From Nelumbo lutea (taxonomy: Eukaryota > Streptophyta > Magnoliopsida > Proteales > Nelumbonaceae), in assembly GCA_022828595.1 (NCBI GenBank), contig JAKGHH010000002.1:44672222-44736221 (forward strand): a DNA stretch of 64,000 bases, read 5' to 3'. Positions within the stretch are counted from its first letter, which is position 1, and each line of letters starts with the position of its first letter. A program made the translations under genes and the position numbers. The notes beneath the pieces were generated by a model, which saw only the letters and a list, made by a program, of their open reading frames with translations, was not told the DNA's origin and did no database searches. Below are positions 1 to 10,259 of this stretch, piece after piece.

Positions 1-59
1 TATGAAAAACTGAGAAAGTTGTTTTATTTGGTAATAAACAGCAAAGAAAATTTTATTAT

Positions 60-1090
60 AAAAAAAAGAGAAGATAGTACATCAAATCTGGTGATCAGAG
101 ATCACCAAGACACAACAAGCTCCACAAAAAAGGAGGAAAAACAATACAAGTCAAAGAAGAAGATATCAATATTAGCTTCTTGACTCTAACTCAAGTAAAC
201 ACTAAAAACCATTTCCATGATCTTCTTTGGAGGCCTTCAAATGCTGATAAGATGATAATCCACTCCATGATTCTTTTACTACAAAGCATCACTATATGAT
301 CTTTTCTCTCTTTGTCTTCAAGGATCTTTTTTCCAAACCTTCCAACAAATGGCAAGGGGTACACCGTACCCAGATTCAAGCAATCTTTCTCTCGATATTT
401 CCTCGCATTCAAGGCTATCAAGCAAAAGTCTCTCCCGGATTTCTAGGTTCCAAGAAGCCAATTTTGAATAGTCCAAAGAAAAATCCCCATATGTATTTCG
501 TGTTGCAACAACCGAAGCACAGGTGCATTATATTCTCTTTAGCGCTTTGTATAAGTAACATCTTCCTGCCATCTGGACTCCCCTGCTTTGAATATGATCC
601 AGAGTTAGAATGCTGCCCAAGACTACAATATAAGCCAAGCAAATGCTTCCACCCTTGGTGGAATAGGGGTTCACCAAACTCCTCTTATATCTGATTTCTC
701 CACTTGATTCCTTTCAAGAGCATTATAGAATAATTTTGTAGAGAAAATGCCACTTTTAGTTTCTTTCCACCATCCCTACTTCCAATTTGCACTTCAACTA
801 GATGCAACTTTTATAATAAACTCACATATTCCTCCATCTTCCAATTGAAAAGAGGCCTTCAAATCTTCGGGCACCACACAACCCTTTGATTACTTCATAA
901 CTTTCTGCAATAGTCACATTCTTCCTGCTTAAGCTGCACAACCACAGACATATGTTGGGCTGCACCAATCAAAATTAAGTTTCAATCTCCCCTCAGTGGG
1001 GGCTTTCCATTTCAATTATCTTTGTTGTTTTCTGGCTTGAAACCTCACTACCACCTTTCACCATCTAAGCAGTTCATTCATTGTGATGCC
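60..1090 (-). mobile_element. LINE (L1-type) ORF2 C-terminal fragment, decayed
   Basis: The minus strand, read across frameshifts, resembles the zf-RVT region that follows reverse transcriptase in plant L1-type LINEs. It has a 'GIFSTKLFYNAL'-like stretch near 760-700, then 'TPIPPRVEAFAWL' near 680-640, then a cysteine-poor remnant of the zinc-binding segment. Open segments at 418-642 and 191-421 are pieces of this one reading. Stops and frame changes show it is dead. The 3' end is A/T-rich near position 60 or lies outside the window. Family assignment rests on motif resemblance only. Confidence 0.6.
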
Positions 1091-1099
1091 TTTGAATTC

Positions 1100-1910
1100 G
1101 TCACACACAAGGGCCCAATGCCCAATTTTATATTGTATCTATTAGTAAAGTTGATTTGAATGTAGTGTTTTTACTGAAATTTCATTGGTTCAAGTTCTAT
1201 ATAAATAATTTCCAATTAGTTTCTTTCATATAATATAATATAATGTTTTAAAGTCATTTTTAATTTGTGTGAATTAATGCATTACAGTTTGTGTGAACTA
1301 ATATATATCTACATACTTGACATGAACCAATTGTAATTTCCATTTACTTGTAAAATGCACATGAACCCATTGTAATTTATCAATTTACACTTATAATAAT
1401 TTGATAAAATGTTTATATGTGAACCTAAGACATGCATGGACCCACTATTTTAAATTTGCGTAATTCTCTCAAAAAATTAATCAATACATGATGATTTTAT
1501 AATTTAAAGTATTATTATATTGCTTCTGTATTAAGTTTTATATTCAATTACATGAGATATATATCAGCCTGTAATGTCTTTATTATATTAGTCTTTATCA
1601 ATCTATATTGCCAGTCTATATCTGTTCATATCTGATACAAAGGAAAATGATGGGATGGTCTTGACAGTTATTGGCCCATTTGTCCCAAAACGAACAGATA
1701 TTGTCCTAGTTTGGCTGTGTCAATTTTACTTTAAACTTTGGCTATACTTTTTTTTTTATAGAAGTTGTGCAATAAAAGTGTAACTTGAGACTCACTTGAG
1801 TGCTTTTGAGTTCTAAGTTTAAAATTTGATATTGGAGATTTAGTTTCTCAGTGCTATTGGCAAACTTTGTCTCGTCAACTACAACCAAAATAATTTGCTA
1901 GCATACTAAT
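1100..1910. other. AT-rich intergenic DNA, no gene seen
   Basis: The stretch is AT-rich with no coding region, repeat boundary or RNA that I can recognise. Confidence 0.5.
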
Positions 1911-1912
1911 GC

Positions 1913-1936
1913 ATGTATGTATGTATGTATGTATGT
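1913..1936. repeat. (ATGT)n microsatellite
   Basis: Six perfect ATGT units in a row, just upstream of the isolated exon-like segment at 1989-2043. Confidence 0.95.
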
Positions 1937-1988
1937 AATAGCATTTAGTATTTGGTTCTATTTTCTAATCTTCTTGTTTTTAATGCAG

Positions 1989-2043
1989 CAGCAAACAAGG
2001 GTCACCATTGAAGTTGCTCATTCAGATATTCATAGATCAGCAA
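1989..2043 (+). other. Isolated exon-like segment with good splice sites
   Basis: A pyrimidine-rich tract ending in 'tttttaatgcag' precedes position 1989, and a strong plant donor 'gtaagag' follows 2043. The 55 nt between are less AT-rich than their surroundings and open in one frame. It could be an untranslated or coding exon of a plus-strand gene, a remnant, or chance. No neighbouring exon was found. RMD5, 23 kb downstream, does have a splice acceptor in its 5' UTR. Confidence 0.3.
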
Positions 2044-2550
2044 GTAAGAGTTGTAGTTTTTATCAGAGTGACACCCATCGAATGGTTAAATCTTATAGCT
2101 GTGTTTATATGATTATGATATAAACCAATCCAAAAGTTTTGTTTCTTTTTATTCTTTTTTTTTTCTGCAATGTTGCATGATATCCGTTATTTTTTCATAG
2201 TAAAATAGTCAATGCATTAAGATGGTATAAGAAAAAGTTGTTTGAAATTTCAAGTATGAGGAAAATTGTTTAATCAAGTCATCAAATTAAGAAGTCTTTG
2301 AAGGGGGAAAGGGTCCCACATGTTTGTGTTGTCAACCTCTTCTAATAGGTTATTTGAATCTTTTTTCCTTTTGATCAGTAAGAAAGTGGATATTAAAGGG
2401 TCCTGAAATTCCACTTATTGTAATACTTGAAATTGATATAATAAGTTATTTGAATCTTCCATGTTGCTAAAGCTAGTATGGACATAAAGGGTCCCACATG
2501 TTGTATGGTCAACCTCTTCTAATAGGCAAGGTCATTGATAAAAAAATAGG

Positions 2551-2801
2551 CAAGGTCCAAAGTATTGAATTATCAGTATGCTCAATTCGCAAAAATTGCG
2601 TATGAGGCATTTCAAATGGACAAAATACATGACAAAAAATTAATTAAGTTTTGAAAATTGGGTCAGGACATGCTTAGGAGGGCTATTAACCTTTAAAATA
2701 GGCCAGGACCCCAAACTCTAAGTATTTAGCGTTTTGAGGACTCCACAATTCGATACAATACACCCAATACAAAGCATACAGTATTGATACTTTTAACCTT
2801 G
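2551..2801. mobile_element. Non-autonomous hAT element, family D copy 1 (251 bp)
   Basis: The left end CAAGGTCCAAAGTATTGA and the right end, whose reverse complement begins CAAGGTTAAAAGTATCAA, form terminal inverted repeats. The interior has the GATACAATACACCCAATAC-type motifs seen in copies at 35388 and 36406. The right flank 'ctaatagg' (2802-2809) matches the left flank 'aaaatagg' (2543-2550) at 6 of 8 bases. A perfect 'ctaatagg' lies at 2519-2526, just before a second CAAGGTC, so the left boundary may have been duplicated. Confidence 0.6.
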
Positions 2802-3099
2802 CTAATAGGTCAAATTCGGGGTGTAAATGCCTTGTGGCATGTTATTCATAAAAAAAAAGCCTTGTGACATGTTCATAATAAGCACTCCTTTGTGAGCAAG
2901 TTAATATGCAGAATTTTAGTGGTTGATATTGATTGAATTAAAACACAAATGCAATTTGGGGAATGGGATGATCAATAAGGTCATTAATAAGGAAACTTTT
3001 CAATTTGTGTATGTACACAAAGATGCACATTTGCTATTTATAGTTGATAAGTGATGAAAATGCAATTTATAAAAAAAACAGAGGAAGTTTGAAACATAA

Positions 3100-4190
3100 T
3101 CAAAACAAAACAGACATACATGTTCTAAAACTAGGCAAATCCTAAAATGTAGAAGACTTCCCAACTACCACCCTCCTCTAAAGAGAATCCCTTTCCCTCT
3201 CTAACCCAACCTTCCACACTCCATTTGCCCTAGAGATCCTTATTAAAAATTTTGATTCTCCTAAAACCCAGCCCACTTCTTTTGGCCTTGTACACCTTCC
3301 CCCACTTTACTAGGTGAAATTTGTTAGGGCCCCCACTCCTTCCCTAAGAAAATCCCTCTGAACTTTTTCAACTCTCTCTGCCACCCTTGCTGGAATCTTC
3401 AATGTGAAATGTAGTAAGTCGATAAGCTTGAAAGAACACTCCTAATGAGTGTATTTCTACCCCCTAGAGAGAGTAATTTTTCCTTCCACCTCTCCAACCT
3501 TTTTCCCACCCTTTTCACAATTGATCTCTTGCTCTCCACCATCGAAACCTTATTCCCCACCAGTAAATTCAAGCAAAGAATATCTAGATGCCCAGTCTGG
3601 CAATCATAACATCAGCTAAATACTCCAACCCCTCCCTCCCTAATTCCTCCATGCTAATTAATTGACTTCTATTTAGATTGACTTTCAAACCTGTCAACAT
3701 TTCAAAGTTAGCTAATATGGCTCTTAAATTCAGCACCTGGTTCACTGAGGTATCCAAGAAGATAAGTGTGTCATCCGCATATGGAGGTGTGTGATGCAAA
3801 GACCCTTAGCACCCACTTTTAAACCTTCAATCCATACCAACTGTGCACCCTTCTCCTTTAGCAGATTCATCACTTCCATGACTAACACAAATAACAAAGG
3901 AAAAATTGGATCCCTTGCTGCAATCCCCTACAGAATTGGAAAAGCTCTGTAGAGATCCCGTTGAGGACTAAATAGAAAGAAATGGAAAGATACATAAAAA
4001 GCATCCATCTTCTCCAATTTTCCCCTAAACCCATCAATACTTGCATCTCTTCTAGAAAATCCCACTCCACTTAATCATAGGCTTTCTCAATGTTGAGTTT
4101 GCATACCAACCTTAGTCTCCCACTCCTTAGCCTTGAGACAATACACTCACTAGCCAGCACCCCATCCCAGCAAACTTCCTTGAGGCATCC
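3100..4190 (-). mobile_element. LINE reverse transcriptase fragment, decayed
   Basis: On the minus strand, 4190-4071 reads 'CKLNIEKAYD', an RT palm motif. 4070-3882 continues the RT fingers and palm. 3799-3584 carries the catalytic YADD box (codons at 3770-3781) in 'PYADDTLIF'. 3570-3110 gives the thumb region ('RLERWKEKLLSLGGR'-like). Several frameshifts and stops are present. It lacks the RT N-terminus because a plus-strand RNase H fragment and the poly-C tract interrupt it above 4185. The same element probably resumes at 4763. Confidence 0.75.
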
Positions 4191-4629
4191 CGTTTCCATC
4201 AGTGAAGGAGCGGTAACCCTTAATTTTGACGGTTGTACATTAGGTAATCCGGGCCTTGCAGGTATTGGTGGTACAGTAAGGGATGAAAGGGGCAATATCT
4301 GCTGGACTTTTAGTGGTCCAATCGGTTGGGCTGACTCCACAAAGGCTGAAGTGATGGCTGCTCTCAGCGGAATCAGGATAATAAAGAATATGGGAATTCA
4401 GAATTTGATCATTGCAGGTGATTCGGAAAATATGATAAAATGGTTAAGAGACAAAAAAGGGGGTCCTTGGAGACTGTATCATTATCTGACTGAAGCTTGG
4501 GATTCCTTGGATGGTTTGAATGTTGACTTAGTTTGGATTCCTAGGGAGCACAATTATACTGCAGATGGCCTAGCTAAATTTGGTGTGTATTTGGAGCATT
4601 TGTATGGCGACAAGCTTCCTCCTTTGTAA
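4185..4629 (+). mobile_element. LINE RNase H domain fragment, plus strand
   Basis: This open segment encodes an RNase H fold typical of the C-terminus of plant L1-type ORF2: 'LNFDGCTLGNPGLAGIGG' (first catalytic Asp), 'DSTKAEVMAALSGI' (Glu), 'IAGDSENMIKW' (Asp) and 'HNYTADGLAKFG' (last Asp). The reading stays open to the stop at 4627-4629, so it is less damaged than its neighbours. An ATG at 4090 opens the same frame, but the first 30 or so codons come from the antisense RT and are not part of the domain. It sits inside a minus-strand LINE and is followed by the poly-C tract. Confidence 0.75.
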
Positions 4630-4645
4630 CCTGTAGGGGTTCCCC

Positions 4646-4646
<1 letters not shown>

Positions 4647-4706
<60 letters not shown>

Positions 4707-4745
4707 CCCCCCCCCCCCACCCCCCCCCCCCCCCCCCCCCCCCCC
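4647..4745. repeat. 99-nt poly-C tract
   Basis: 97 of 99 bases are C; the exceptions are T at 4704 and A at 4719. It begins 18 bases after the stop of the RNase H fragment. A homopolymer of G/C this long is rare in plant DNA and its length may be an assembly estimate. Confidence 0.95.
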
Positions 4746-4762
4746 TCAAAAAAAAACACTTA

Positions 4763-5340
4763 GTGTCAATGTCTCTTGTACCATTGTTCTCACATACCCC
4801 AGCTAGTCCCCAGAAAATAGGAATCTGTCCATTTGACCAAGTGAACCTGCCACCATTCAACAGTGGATCAACCAACCCACACATGCTAATGAATTCCCTA
4901 AACGTTCTCTCCCAACACTTGTCTACCTATCCCTTCCTCCTTTCATTGTCACCCCTCCTAACCACATTGAAATCTTATCATATACACCAGGGATCCTTCC
5001 ATATCCTCCTCAAGCCACCCAACACTTCCCAGAATCAGCCCATATACATTTGTTAGACACCAATACCGTTCTCCATTCACTTCCTATAGACAAACTGAAA
5101 CCGAAAACTTGCCAATCTTTTCACACATCTTTCTGTAGATTCTGGTCTCATAATATGTCAACACCCCATTAAAGTCCCTTAGCATCCAACTCCAGCCATT
5201 CCCTACTGTCCCTCCCCCAAATCTCCTTCGAGTTCATATTAAAGGATTCCAATTTTGTTCTTGTACTGCCTTTTTGTCTGTATCATCTGACTAAGTTTCT
5301 GACCACTATCCTTCTTTTCTCCCTCAAACCTCTAATGTTC
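4763..5340 (-). mobile_element. LINE endonuclease C-terminal region, decayed
   Basis: Minus-strand reading from 4884 gives 'LLNGGRFTWSNGQ', the characteristic end of the L1 endonuclease domain. Further upstream (5190-5080) it gives an 'LRDFNGV'-type stretch. With 3100-4190 it forms one broken minus-strand ORF2. The RT N-terminus that should lie between them is missing. Confidence 0.65.
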
Positions 5341-6218
5341 CAGCTATACACCCTCATCCTTAACTCCTTGGCCCCTGATGCAATTTGAGCTCTGACCCCA
5401 AATCATCTCCCAACACCTTCTCCTCATCCCCTTCTTTGTCCCAACCTTTGTTCTTTGCTAAACTTTCCTCTCTTATTTTTCTCCTCCCGCTTGTCTTTCT
5501 CAAACTGCTCGAAAGCTCTCCTTGTGATATCTTCCCCTCCTGAGAAAAATAGACCAAAAAATTTGCCCACTGTCACCTCCTTCTCAACCAGAGCATGAAT
5601 TTGTAACCCCCCTTACCAGCCACTTCTGAAGCCCCTTGTTCCCTTTCTTTCCTCTTCGCTGCTTCCTTTCTCTTCCCCCTCTTCTCCTCTAGACACCCTT
5701 CCCTGTTCTTCTCCTCTCTTCCTCCCCTTCCACTCTCGTCACAAAGCTGCCTAATTTTTCTTTCTTATGACACACTATCGTCCTCTTGTCTCCCCTTCCT
5801 GCTTGACTTCCTCTTCCTACCACCAGCCCCTTCCTCTTTGTGCCCACTTCTTTGGTGCTTCTCCGACTGGTTCTCCCACAACACATCCTCAACCAAGATC
5901 GAACGAGTATTAAGATTACTTCCTTGCATTGCTCAACATTAGGGCCCTTGATGCATGCTGCTTTCACCTTCAACGTTCACAAATCCTAAATCCTCTTCCA
6001 CCGACTGTAAATTTGTTGAGGGCAATAATTCTCCCTCTCCATCGGATGATGGCACCAGACTCGTACTTCGTTGATTATTGGCTGTGACAACCTGCTCCTG
6101 GCTAACATCCTTCACTTTTCTTTTATTTCCTTGTAAAACTCCTTCCCTACAATTCTTTGTCTTGCCTGCCACTGTAATGTTTCCTCTTCCTAGCCAAATC
6201 TCCACCATCTTCTTTCGA
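5341..6218 (-). mobile_element. LINE ORF1 (gag-like) C-terminal region, copy 1
   Basis: Strongly pyrimidine-rich on the plus strand, so Lys/Glu/Arg-rich on the minus strand. Minus-strand segments at 5360-5557, 5689-5973 and 5939-6208 are low-complexity and charged, as in the tail of plant LINE ORF1. The text around 5460-5560 has a close counterpart at 6780-6900, so the ORF1 tail occurs twice here. Assignment is by position and composition, with no catalytic motif. Confidence 0.45.
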
Positions 6219-8560
6219 TTTTTGAAGAATAAAGAAGAAAAATTTTATTAAAAAAACAAGTACATTCCAATCAGGTGTCGAGTCGACACACCAAAACATC
6301 AAGCCAAACTAAAAGATTCACATTACAAGCTTGGATCACAAGGAGACCCTAAGAGTTCTCTATAAATCTGAACTTCTGATTTGCTCAAATTCTTGAAAAG
6401 AAAGAGCCCAGCTTGTGACAGTCGCTTCCGAACTTTTTCCGCCCAATAACCCAGGGATTTTCCGGAAAAATCCCTGAATCCCACAGTTAGGCCAACCCCC
6501 TGCCAACCCAACCGCAATTAACTCCGGCCACTCTCCCCAACCTCTCCCCCAAATCTCATTCATCATTCTTATGGCATAAGATTCCAGCTTAGTTTCCTGC
6601 AGGAGAATGATGCCAGTCTTCTGATTTCAAATCGCATTACTCACCAGAGACCTCTGGCTCCCTTCCTTACATTCCATCTTAGCATTTCCAACTTCCCCCC
6701 CTCTTCTCTTCCTTCTCCTCAGTGCAATTTCCCTTACTCTTCATTTACAGCTTGGTCTTCCACTCTTCCTCCCCTCCTTACCTTTTGTTTTATTGCTTTC
6801 TTCTTTCGATTTGGCTTTCCCTTCTTTTTTTTCAAATTGCTCAAAAGCAATTTTAGCAAAACCCTCTCCTCCCCAAAAAAAGCAGACCAAGTGACTCCCT
6901 TACTGCCACCTCTCTGTTGACTATTTTGCTTAGATCATGTTCCCCTTTTTTGATTAGGTCACCCCTTTCCTTCCTGATCTCCCCTTCATGTTCCCCTTGA
7001 CTGATCTTGTTTATAGCTCTTACTGCTGAGTTCCCCGTTCCTGCTATCAGCTCCTTTTGCATCCTCTCTACCTCCTGGATTGACCCCGGAAACCTCCTTC
7101 TATTGTATACCCTGTTATGCCCTCTAGCTTCTTCTGCCTCGCCCTGCCGCTTCATCTTCCCCTCTCCTTTCCATCCACAGCCTTCTCCCTCCCAATCCCT
7201 TCGTCATCTTTCCTTGTATCGATAGAGACAGAGATTGGAGATGTAAGGGAGCTGACCTTTATGGATCTGTCTGCTATTTTGGTTTCTTTAATTTGGGAAA
7301 TATCTGCCGATTGTGCTACTTGTTCTCCTTCTCGCTGCAATATCCACCATCTTCTCACCTCCCTCAAATCTGGCAATTACCCACACCTAGCCTTTGTCTT
7401 GTTTCCTCGAGAGTTCTCCCTTACCTTTTGAAAATTTCAATGTGCCCTTTTTGATTATTATGCTCTTTACCCTTCCAGCCTTCCTAACCCCCAACCCATT
7501 CGAAATATGGCCCTTTTGAAATTTGTTAGGGCCTTCACTCCCTTAATTTATGGGTCCCACTCGAACTCAAGCCTTCTTTGATTCCCCCAGTCCCCATGGC
7601 TTTTCTTCTTCCCCAAATCTTTCATGTGCCCCTTGACTATCCTTGCTATCCACCTCCTCTCCTACCACGTGGCCATCCCTATTAAATCCTCTCTCCCTCA
7701 TTCCTTCTGAAATTCAAGATTTACCCTTCTTCCTCCCCACCTTATCTCCTTCCTTAGAATTTCTCTTCATCTTCCCATTGTCTGCTCTGTTATCTTGGTC
7801 CCTGCTTTCAGACCCTTCTTCCCTTACTCCTGAATCCTCACCTTTCCCTATTATTCTCTTGAACCAAACTAAAAAATGTACCATCCTCTCCTTCCACGGA
7901 TATCCTTAGTTCATAGCTTTCCCCTACGAATATCAAATGCATCCTGTTTTGAATGTCTGCAATATCCCCCACTTCCACCAGCAGTCTCAGACAGTCTAGC
8001 CATATCCAATCTATCCCAATTTCCTATTCTTATCGTTGAATTTCAAGAACCTCCCACAATACTTCCCTCTTTCCTCAAACATGATGATACTCCAGGTGTG
8101 CAATGGAGTCCCCACCACAAATTCAAAACTCCTGCTGCTGGGAACAGCCACCCAATCCTGAAGTTGAGATCCCTCTCCACCCGCAGCTCTGCTTCCAATG
8201 CCTTCTTGGCCCATTCTCTGTAGTGGAACATAAAGAGGTACAGTCCTGCATTCAACTTCCTAACCCCCAAAACTTTGTCATGGCCCCAATCAAGACTCGC
8301 CCAAGCTTCCAACTTGTCTACATTCAGGTCCAGGCCCACAAATCCTCCTACCATACTAGGGTTCAGCACCATCTTCCTCTCATCCAGCTTTCCAACCTTC
8401 CGAACATTGACTCTTATTACCGCCTATCTAGTATACTGTCTTCTTCAAGTATATCCCGTGTTAGTCCAGCTACAAGATCTTAAATTGAAGAGGAATTGCC
8501 AGGAATTACGCCACAAGACTGTAAGTAACCTGGGAATGCCATCAAACTGGGTGAAATAAT
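6219..8560 (-). mobile_element. Second LINE ORF1 region, minus strand
   Basis: Minus-strand 8372-8043 reads 'VRKLNAGLYLFMFHYREWAK' and on towards 'LEAELRVERDLNFRIGW', resembling the DUF4283 RNA-binding domain of plant LINE ORF1. It is followed (8000-7900) by 'RLLVEVGDIADI'. The 6853-7376 part is the charged C-terminal tail and parallels copy 1 at 5341-6218. An A-rich junction near 6230-6262 separates the two copies. Frames are broken throughout. Confidence 0.5.
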
Positions 8561-8849
8561 GTCCTAAGGTTATCAGGGTTGCCCAGTTTTTGGACTAGGA
8601 TCCTCTCATTATCATGTTACTCTCTTAGATTCTGAGCAAATTGAGGTATTCCTTGTGGAGGTGCAGGCACCTCAGGATCCAAATGTCCCACAACTCTTCG
8701 CTGACCTCAGGATCCAAATGTTGAAGGCTGCTCAGATGGTAAATGCCAAATGTACTTGGTCAAAAACTATGGATCTGTTGTCTCCCTTTTTCGTTGAAGA
8801 TCATCATCCATGCCTTATCCAAACCTTTTCATTGTAGCCTAGGCAACCT
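8561..8849. other. Unassigned spacer between LINE fragments
   Basis: A short open segment (8655-8837, +) has no recognisable motif. 'atcatcatccatgccttatcc' near 8800 resembles the end of the RTE-type insertion at 53794-54010, so a scrap of that family may be here. Confidence 0.3.
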
Positions 8850-9640
8850 GGGATTTTTTGATCAATAACTTTTTCATTAAAAAGATTAAAATGAGTGAAT
8901 TACAAGGAGTACAAATTGAGATTGGAGATAAAAACAACTTACCTAGATAACCAATACGCTTACAACTGAGCCCAAAACATTTGATATCTTCCAACTCCTT
9001 TTTGCCAAAGGATCAGCTATGCTGTTTGTTACACTTATTGGATTCAAACATCCATACCCCTAGTTATCCATTTAAACTATTTTAGTTCATTTTTGTACAT
9101 CTATATGTCATTTCTTTTGTTTAGAAGCCACCTGATCACCAATTGTGAATCTCCTTCAACAGTTTGTGCACATTCAGCTCCTTTGCTCTTATTATTCCTT
9201 AACTGCCATTTCTTCAGCGTTGAATGAATCACCAATGCCAATTGGAATCGAAAATAGTGCCACCATGTGTCCTAACTCATTTCTAAAAATTCCTCCTACA
9301 CCTGAAGGATCTGGATTCCCTCTACTACTTCCATCAAAGTTAGCTTTTATATATCCATCATCTGGAGGTGTCCAGAACTTATTGATGCCGATTTTCATTG
9401 ATGATGTGTTAGCCACTTCTTGCCACTTCCTAGTGAAATCATCCACCTAGAAGTGTGAGAGCAACTCTAGAATTTTTAGCTAATGGATAGCTCTAATGGT
9501 ATCACATTTAATCAATGCCTTCTTACTCTCTATTTCTTTGAAAACTCTTGCATACTTCTCCTCCCTAAATGTCCCCATTACTGCAGCTCTTAAGACTTCT
9601 CCACATGATTCTACCTTTCTTCTTTGACCAAGCAAATGAG
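8850..9640 (-). mobile_element. 5'-truncated L1-type LINE, RNase H and 3' end
   Basis: On the plus strand it begins with the T-rich tail 'ttttttgatcaataac', which is the LINE 3' end on the minus strand. Minus-strand 9446-9192 encodes an RNase H N-terminus: 'IKANFDGSSRGNPDPSGVGG'. The C-terminus near 9030-8960 is degraded ('ADPLAKK'-like). Upstream sequence to about 9640 is consistent with the linker before RNase H. It is head to head with the plus-strand fragment at 9650. Confidence 0.65.
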
Positions 9641-9649
9641 GTAGGAGCA

Positions 9650-10160
9650 AAGAAGCTTGTCATATTAGATGGAGGAACCCAGGATTATCAGGTGTTGAGG
9701 GAGTGATATGGAATAGTGGAGGAAATATAATTTTCATGCTTTCATGTTCAATAAGGATAGGAGACTCAACTAGGGCAGAACTTATGGTTGCATTGATAGG
9801 GATTAAAAAGATAAAATCACTAAATTGCACGAATGTATTCATTGGAAATTCCAATGTCGTCATGGGATGGTTGGAGAGCAGCTGGGATGGAACATGGACC
9901 TATAGACATATGGTCAGGGAAATTAGAATCTAGTGTGACTGATGAGGATAAACATCAGTTGGTTAATTGCAAATAGCTTAGCAGATGGGCTAGCCAAACA
10001 GGGGCCAACAAGGGTAAAACTGTTTTGGGGTGTGATAAATTAAGGGGCTTCTATGATGTACTCTTAGTAGTGGCTATCTGAAGCTATCCACCAACCTTAG
10101 ATAATGGTGTACACAACTTCTCGATATTGATAATATATCATATTTGTTGCTGATAAAAAA
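9650..10160 (+). mobile_element. 5'-truncated L1-type LINE, RNase H and 3' end
   Basis: Plus-strand RNase H with 'NPGLSGVEGVIWNSGG', 'GDSTRAELMVALIGI' and, after a frameshift near 9935, 'NSLADGLAKQG'. It closes with 'ttgttgctgataaaaaaa' (about 10141-10158), a typical LINE 3' tail. An aspartate-to-asparagine change in 'IGNSNVV' removes one catalytic acid, so it is inactive. Confidence 0.7.
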
Positions 10161-10259
10161 ATGCAGTCAAATGTGGTGACCATAGAATTGGGGGAGCAAT
10201 ATGGTAATGCCAATTCTAAAGCTTTTAGTAAGGCCAATATTTGGCAACTACCCCTTGTT

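Noticed and set aside
4570..4884. Glycine-rich open frames on the minus strand
   Set aside because: They are translations of the poly-C tract and antisense LINE sequence, not a glycine-rich protein.
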